Assembly: GCA_937921685.1 (NCBI GenBank)
Contig: CAKZUF010000008.1
Coordinates: 1 to 35,660, forward strand
Length of the DNA stretch: 35,660 bases
Origin: an uncultured archaeon
Lineage (GTDB): Archaea > Thermoproteota > Nitrososphaeria_A > Caldarchaeales > Calditenuaceae
Reading direction: 5' to 3'
Of this stretch, positions 33,000-35,660 are shown piece by piece. Below the pieces are notes generated by a model. That model was not told where the DNA came from, made no database searches, and saw only the letters and a list, made by a program, of their open reading frames with translations. Made by a program: the position numbers and the translations under genes. Each line of letters starts with the position of its first letter. The first letter of the stretch is position 1.

Positions 33000-33422
33000 T
33001 TGGTTTTGGCTGAGTCTGGTTGGGGTGAACGGGTGGAGGCATGGCTCTCCAAACAGATCCGCATTTTCCAAGACATTTTCCCTGCGCGAAGGGCCTCGAT
33101 AAGAGATCTCCTCAACCAGTCGAGGCCCTTTGTGGAGACTAGGGGTGGGGGGCGGCACTATTTTTCTAAGCGGGATCTGGAGGAGGCGGCGTTGAAGCTG
33201 CCTCCCGAGCTCCTAGAGGCCCCCATCTTTCCAATAGTCTTCGCTAGGGGCGAGGTTGAGGATTTATACATCGTAAGGGGTGAGGAGGCGGCGGCTGCGT
33301 TTGCGAGACTCTCGGATCTTAGGGGTCTGGACCGCCTACCCACAGGCGAGTTCTACACGTATAAGTCGTTGGTCCTTCACTTTTTGTCAAGATATCCGTC
33401 ATTGGGCATAATCACTGGATAG
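33000..33422 (+). CDS. UPF0216 (DUF61) family protein
   Basis: An uncharacterised archaeal family of about 140-150 residues. Matching features are the proline/arginine-rich IFPARRASIRDLLNQSRPFV, ETRGGGRHYFSKRDLEEAAL, the LPIIF-like strand FPIVFARGEVEDLYIVRGEE and a short C-terminal helix. From TTG 33000 the product is 140 residues. GTG 32985 and TTG 33006 are alternatives; 33000 is chosen because the TATA box is 26 bp upstream. The C-terminal 40 residues (GLDRLPTGEFYTYKSLVLHF) go beyond the family core I recall. No function is known for the family. Confidence 0.8.
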   Translation: MVLAESGWGERVEAWLSKQIRIFQDIFPARRASIRDLLNQSRPFVETRGGGRHYFSKRDLEEAALKLPPELLEAPIFPIVFARGEVEDLYIVRGEEAAAAFARLSDLRGLDRLPTGEFYTYKSLVLHFLSRYPSLGIITG

Positions 33423-33440
33423 GTTGGTCTGGTCTATTCT

Positions 33441-34382
33441 TCAGCGGTAGTCCTCGTGCCTGACTATGTTGAGTGGCTTCTCGCCTCTAAGATATCTCAC
33501 AACATTCTTGACCGCTAGTCGCAGCATCTCTTCATAGGTCTCCCTTGAGCTGGCAGCCCCCGCTATCCATGGTGTGGAGAGGGTGTTGGGGAGCGAATAT
33601 ACGTCAGAATCCTCGGCCGGGCTCCGAATATTCCACCAGACATCGTTTGCATAGATGAATGACGGGTTCTCCCTGAGGAATCTCACCAGATCCTCCTTGA
33701 CCACTATATGCGCTCTCCCCACGTTCACGAGGATGCCTTCACGCTTCATGAGACACAGCTTCTCATACGTGATGAGGCCGCGGGTATGCTTGGTGAGGGG
33801 TAGAGCTATTACGGCGTAGTCGCAGCCCCTCAACGCATCGTCGATCCTCTCAGGGGGATAGAACTCGTCAACAGTCACATCACTCCTAAGAGACCTACTA
33901 TAGCCAACAACATGCATCTTGAACGCCTTAGCAATCTCTGCTACCCTAGAGCCGATCGCGCCAAGCCCGAGAACGCAGATTCTCCGCCCGTGAAGCATCC
34001 TCGACTCACCTACAATCTCAAAGTTGCCACTTCTAACCCGCGGGTCAAAGAAGGCGATGCGCTTCGCGGCCGCTAACAGGAGTGCAAAGGCATGCTCTGC
34101 GACTGCATCGGCATTTGATCCCACATTGCTCGCCACAGTCACATCATCCCGTATATGGCTCCACGGAAGGGAGTCAACACCTGCGTAGACACATTGTATG
34201 AAGCGCAGGCTCCTCATAGCGTCGAGCTCCTGCCCGATGATGGGTCCGCAAAGGAGGACGGTCACACGGCCCAAGTCTGGCGGGCCACCCGACTCCCCCT
34301 CTTCATACACCTCGGCATACTCTTCAATCATTCTTCTGAGCTCAGGCCTCAGCTTAACTGTGCTGTACACCACCTGTCTCAA
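33441..34382 (-). CDS. D-2-hydroxyacid dehydrogenase-like protein lacking the catalytic His
   Basis: The 313-residue protein has the NAD-binding Rossmann motif ICVLGLGAIGSRVAEIAKAF. It also shows the family segments AVAEHAFALLLAAAKRI, YAVIALPLTKHTRGLI and KREGILVNVGRAHIV, with substrate arginine R223. Instead of the usual T-P-H-x-(A/G)-G it reads STPWIAGA, so the catalytic histidine is tryptophan (W272). The glutamate normally in a DVFEPEP-like segment is also not obvious (ANDVWWNI). It may therefore bind NAD and ligand without ordinary dehydrogenase chemistry, or use another acid. A TATA sequence about 30 bp upstream (near 34409-34417) lies inside the adjacent transposase remnant. Confidence 0.87.
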   Translation of the reverse strand: MRQVVYSTVKLRPELRRMIEEYAEVYEEGESGGPPDLGRVTVLLCGPIIGQELDAMRSLRFIQCVYAGVDSLPWSHIRDDVTVASNVGSNADAVAEHAFALLLAAAKRIAFFDPRVRSGNFEIVGESRMLHGRRICVLGLGAIGSRVAEIAKAFKMHVVGYSRSLRSDVTVDEFYPPERIDDALRGCDYAVIALPLTKHTRGLITYEKLCLMKREGILVNVGRAHIVVKEDLVRFLRENPSFIYANDVWWNIRSPAEDSDVYSLPNTLSTPWIAGAASSRETYEEMLRLAVKNVVRYLRGEKPLNIVRHEDYR

Positions 34383-34651
34383 TCCGCGAGACTAGGAATG
34401 GCCGGTAATGATATATTTAACCTTGGAACAGGGTGGCGGAGTTTTTCCTCGAATCCTTCAGCCTCTCTCAACGACCTCTTAGATGTCTCCTTAACTACTA
34501 CAATAGAGGCGTACTTCGCAGGATCCCTACGCGGCCTCCTCCCCCTCCTAGAGTAGAGAAGCTTGGAGAACCTCCTGACTATCGGTTCAACTATCTGCAT
34601 CAGCTCCATAGGATCCCAAATACCGTTAGACCATCTAGGTAGAATCAGCAT
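34379..34651 (-). pseudogene. N-terminal remnant of a transposase (tentative)
   Basis: The 90-residue frame contains RRGRRPRRDPAKYASIVVVK followed by ETSKRSLREAE. This resembles the N-terminal region of archaeal IS4/IS5-like DDE transposases (basic R-G-R-P-x-x-x-P-x-x-Y/L-x-x-L-V-V-K-E then S-L-R-x-A-E). No DDE catalytic part follows; the frame runs into the start of the dehydrogenase gene and stops. The last ~20 residues are probably not transposase sequence. The family call rests on pattern memory and is moderate. Confidence 0.5.
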
Positions 34652-34810
34652 CCAACCATAACAAGTATAAAAGCGTTAATTTTTAGACACGCTCCTCCAC
34701 GAGAGGTCGGTGGGCGCCCCCTATGCCAGCCGTGGAGCCGTCCCACTCTGCTTCTTTCAAGCTTAACTGATGAAGGTGTTGGTGTTGAGGGGTTTGTAAC
34801 TGTGTGGCCT
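34652..34810. other. Gene-free stretch with a long hairpin
   Basis: No open frame of note. CTCCACG (34695-34701) and CGTGGAG (34731-34737) make a perfect 7-bp stem around a 29-nt GC-rich interior that itself contains the palindrome GGGCGCCC. It might be a structured RNA, an element end, or chance. A possible TATA (AGTATAAAA, about 34664-34672) lies beside it. Confidence 0.35.
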
Positions 34811-35242
34811 TCAGTCCTCAAACCCTATAGTCCGATGAGATACGTGTAGTTTGGTGGCTATAGCCTCTACCGCCCCATCTTGTTTCACCACCTCCCAGTC
34901 ATAATGGTTGAGGTATATCCATTATCCCGTGATTCTAGTTATGAGTTGTTCATGTCTCTGAGAGAGGCTGTCTAGGGTCTTATAGAGCCCGTCTGCTGTA
35001 GTATTTGTCTCGCCGTCCACAGATATAGTAACTGCCCGCTCACCATAGGGAGCTCTCACACACCCACCCCCGACCGCCCTCGATACAATATCCTGCTGTA
35101 TTATCTCGAGGTAGTAGTCCATCATCCCCTCAATCTATTGGAGATGTTCAGGCCTGATGAAATCCACCACCACTGGGTAACTCTCCTCTATCTTCTTCAA
35201 GCGGCGGTCTTCATGGTGATGGTGTAGGTACTTTACCAGCTT
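34811..35242 (-). pseudogene. Unrecognised gene broken by two in-frame stop codons
   Basis: On the minus strand one frame is protein-like over 432 bp: segment A, LVKYLHHHHEDRRLKKIEES with YPVVVDFIRPEHLQ, then TAG at 35135-35137. Segment B is MMDYYLEIIQQDIVSRAV, GCVRAPYGERAVTISVDGE and LSQRHEQLITRITG, then TAA at 34922-34924. Segment C is WIYLNHYDWEVVKQDGA with VEAIATKLHVSHRTIGFED, which looks like a helix-turn-helix, then TGA at 34811-34813. All three are in the same frame without indels, so two nonsense changes in an otherwise intact gene is the simplest reading. The 5' end is lost at the junction with the endonuclease fragment. I do not recognise the family. Confidence 0.55.
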
Positions 35243-35579
35243 TTACAAAAACTGTAAGAGGAGCTTTCTGCGAGGAGTCTTCGATAGCGAAGGATATGTA
35301 GATAAAAAGGGAGTTATTCTCTGCTTCAATACGGATACCAAGCTTCTCGAATATGTCCAGAGGCTTCTGAATCGTCTAGGCATCGAGACATCAGGGCCGA
35401 GAATCTATACTAGGATAGGAGCCCCCTTCTTCGATAAAAAACAGGGGAAGACATACAAAACGAGAAAGGATGTATACTACATCTATGTTAAAGCGAGGGA
35501 CAGGCTGAAATTCTACAAACTCGTAGGATTCACCATAAAACGAAAACAGAAAACCCTTGAAGAATACCTCAGAAGATGA
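35214..35579 (+). pseudogene. C-terminal fragment of a second LAGLIDADG homing endonuclease
   Basis: In frame +, from about 35225: CKRSFLRGVFDSEGYVDKKG is an intact second LAGLIDADG motif with its acidic residue. Then come LCFNTDTKLLEYVQRLLNRL, TYKTRKDVYYIYVKARDRLK and KRKQKTLEEYLRR, ending at TGA 35577-35579. It aligns at DNA level with 860-1170, but the whole N-terminal half (helix-turn-helix and first motif) is missing. Just upstream the plus frame hits a stop at about 35212-35214, and minus-strand pseudogene sequence begins. There is no start codon for a functional protein. Confidence 0.75.
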
Positions 35580-35660
35580 AGATCACTAGAAAAACCCACC
35601 CAACCAATCCTCCCCAATCCTCTCCCCCACCACCAACTTCTTATTACAATAATTAAAAAT

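Noticed and set aside
34379..34651. Intact insertion sequence
   Set aside because: Only a transposase-like N-terminal part is present; no catalytic domain or terminal inverted repeats could be found.
34764..34850. Box C/D guide RNA (two TGATGA/CGATGA-like boxes)
   Set aside because: The first box has C instead of a purine, the spacing is wrong and no matching CTGA boxes are in place; also the second lies in the minus-strand pseudogene.
34922..35125. Reading the middle segment alone as a 67-residue gene, perhaps a Pcc1-like KEOPS subunit
   Set aside because: The resemblance is weak, and protein-like sequence continues in the same frame on both sides of its bounding stops, so it is part of a longer broken gene.

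Overview
The window reads as the chromosome of a thermophilic archaeon of the TACK group. The evidence is archaeal/eukaryal-type ribosomal proteins (L18, L19e, L32e, S9, S19e), RNase P protein subunits Rpp30 and Pop5, CDP-archaeol synthase, an ESCRT-III/CdvB-type protein, non-phosphorylating GAP dehydrogenase, archaeal phosphoglycerate mutase, and TATA boxes 24-38 bp in front of many starts. TTG and GTG starts are very common. An aigarchaeal (Caldiarchaeum-like) or related deep thaum/crenarchaeal lineage is my guess; no rRNA gene is present to settle it. I found no tRNA, rRNA or CRISPR array.

Layout: 1-1170 holds a decayed LAGLIDADG homing-endonuclease gene. 1378-3191 (minus) is a small operon rpl32e-rpl19e-rpl18 plus a membrane protein. 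A GH57 amylase-like enzyme (plus) and glycerol kinase (minus) converge at 4807-4810. From 6465 to 9088 (plus) come a membrane-anchored C2H2 zinc-finger protein, carS, a COG1325 RNA-binding protein and the two RNase P genes rnp3-rnp2. The 9108-12610 region is about protein export and cofactors: tatC with a zinc ribbon, a compact ctaA, tatA plus a 51-residue TatA-like gene, moaE and an Mrp/ApbC Fe-S carrier. gapN and apgM (12710-16095) flank a Nudix gene and represent lower glycolysis. Then come rps19e with a tiny coupled gene, a LysE-type exporter, a CdvB paralogue, an Ap4A-type Nudix hydrolase and a large surface protein.

The region 20328-30399 is a sugar/oligosaccharide uptake locus: a membrane-anchored family-5 solute-binding protein, two permeases and two ATPases on the minus strand, a second orphan permease, a Gfo/Idh/MocA oxidoreductase, and a divergent GH1 beta-glycosidase. 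By analogy with archaeal cellobiose (Cbt) transporters, the likely job is import of beta-linked oligosaccharides, hydrolysis by GH1, and breakdown through GAPN and ApgM.

From 30510 to the end the window is partly accessory: a solo TnpB, an acylphosphatase with an all-phenylalanine heptad coiled coil, rps9, a UPF0216 protein, a D-2-hydroxyacid dehydrogenase-like protein lacking its catalytic histidine, then debris: a transposase remnant, a minus-strand gene broken by two in-frame stops, and a second homing-endonuclease fragment homologous to the one at the left edge. I did not see a clear new defence or editing system. The most unusual items are the zinc-finger membrane protein, the Phe-zipper acylphosphatase, the reduced TatA-like gene, the two complementary endonuclease remnants, and the broken gene at 34811-35242.
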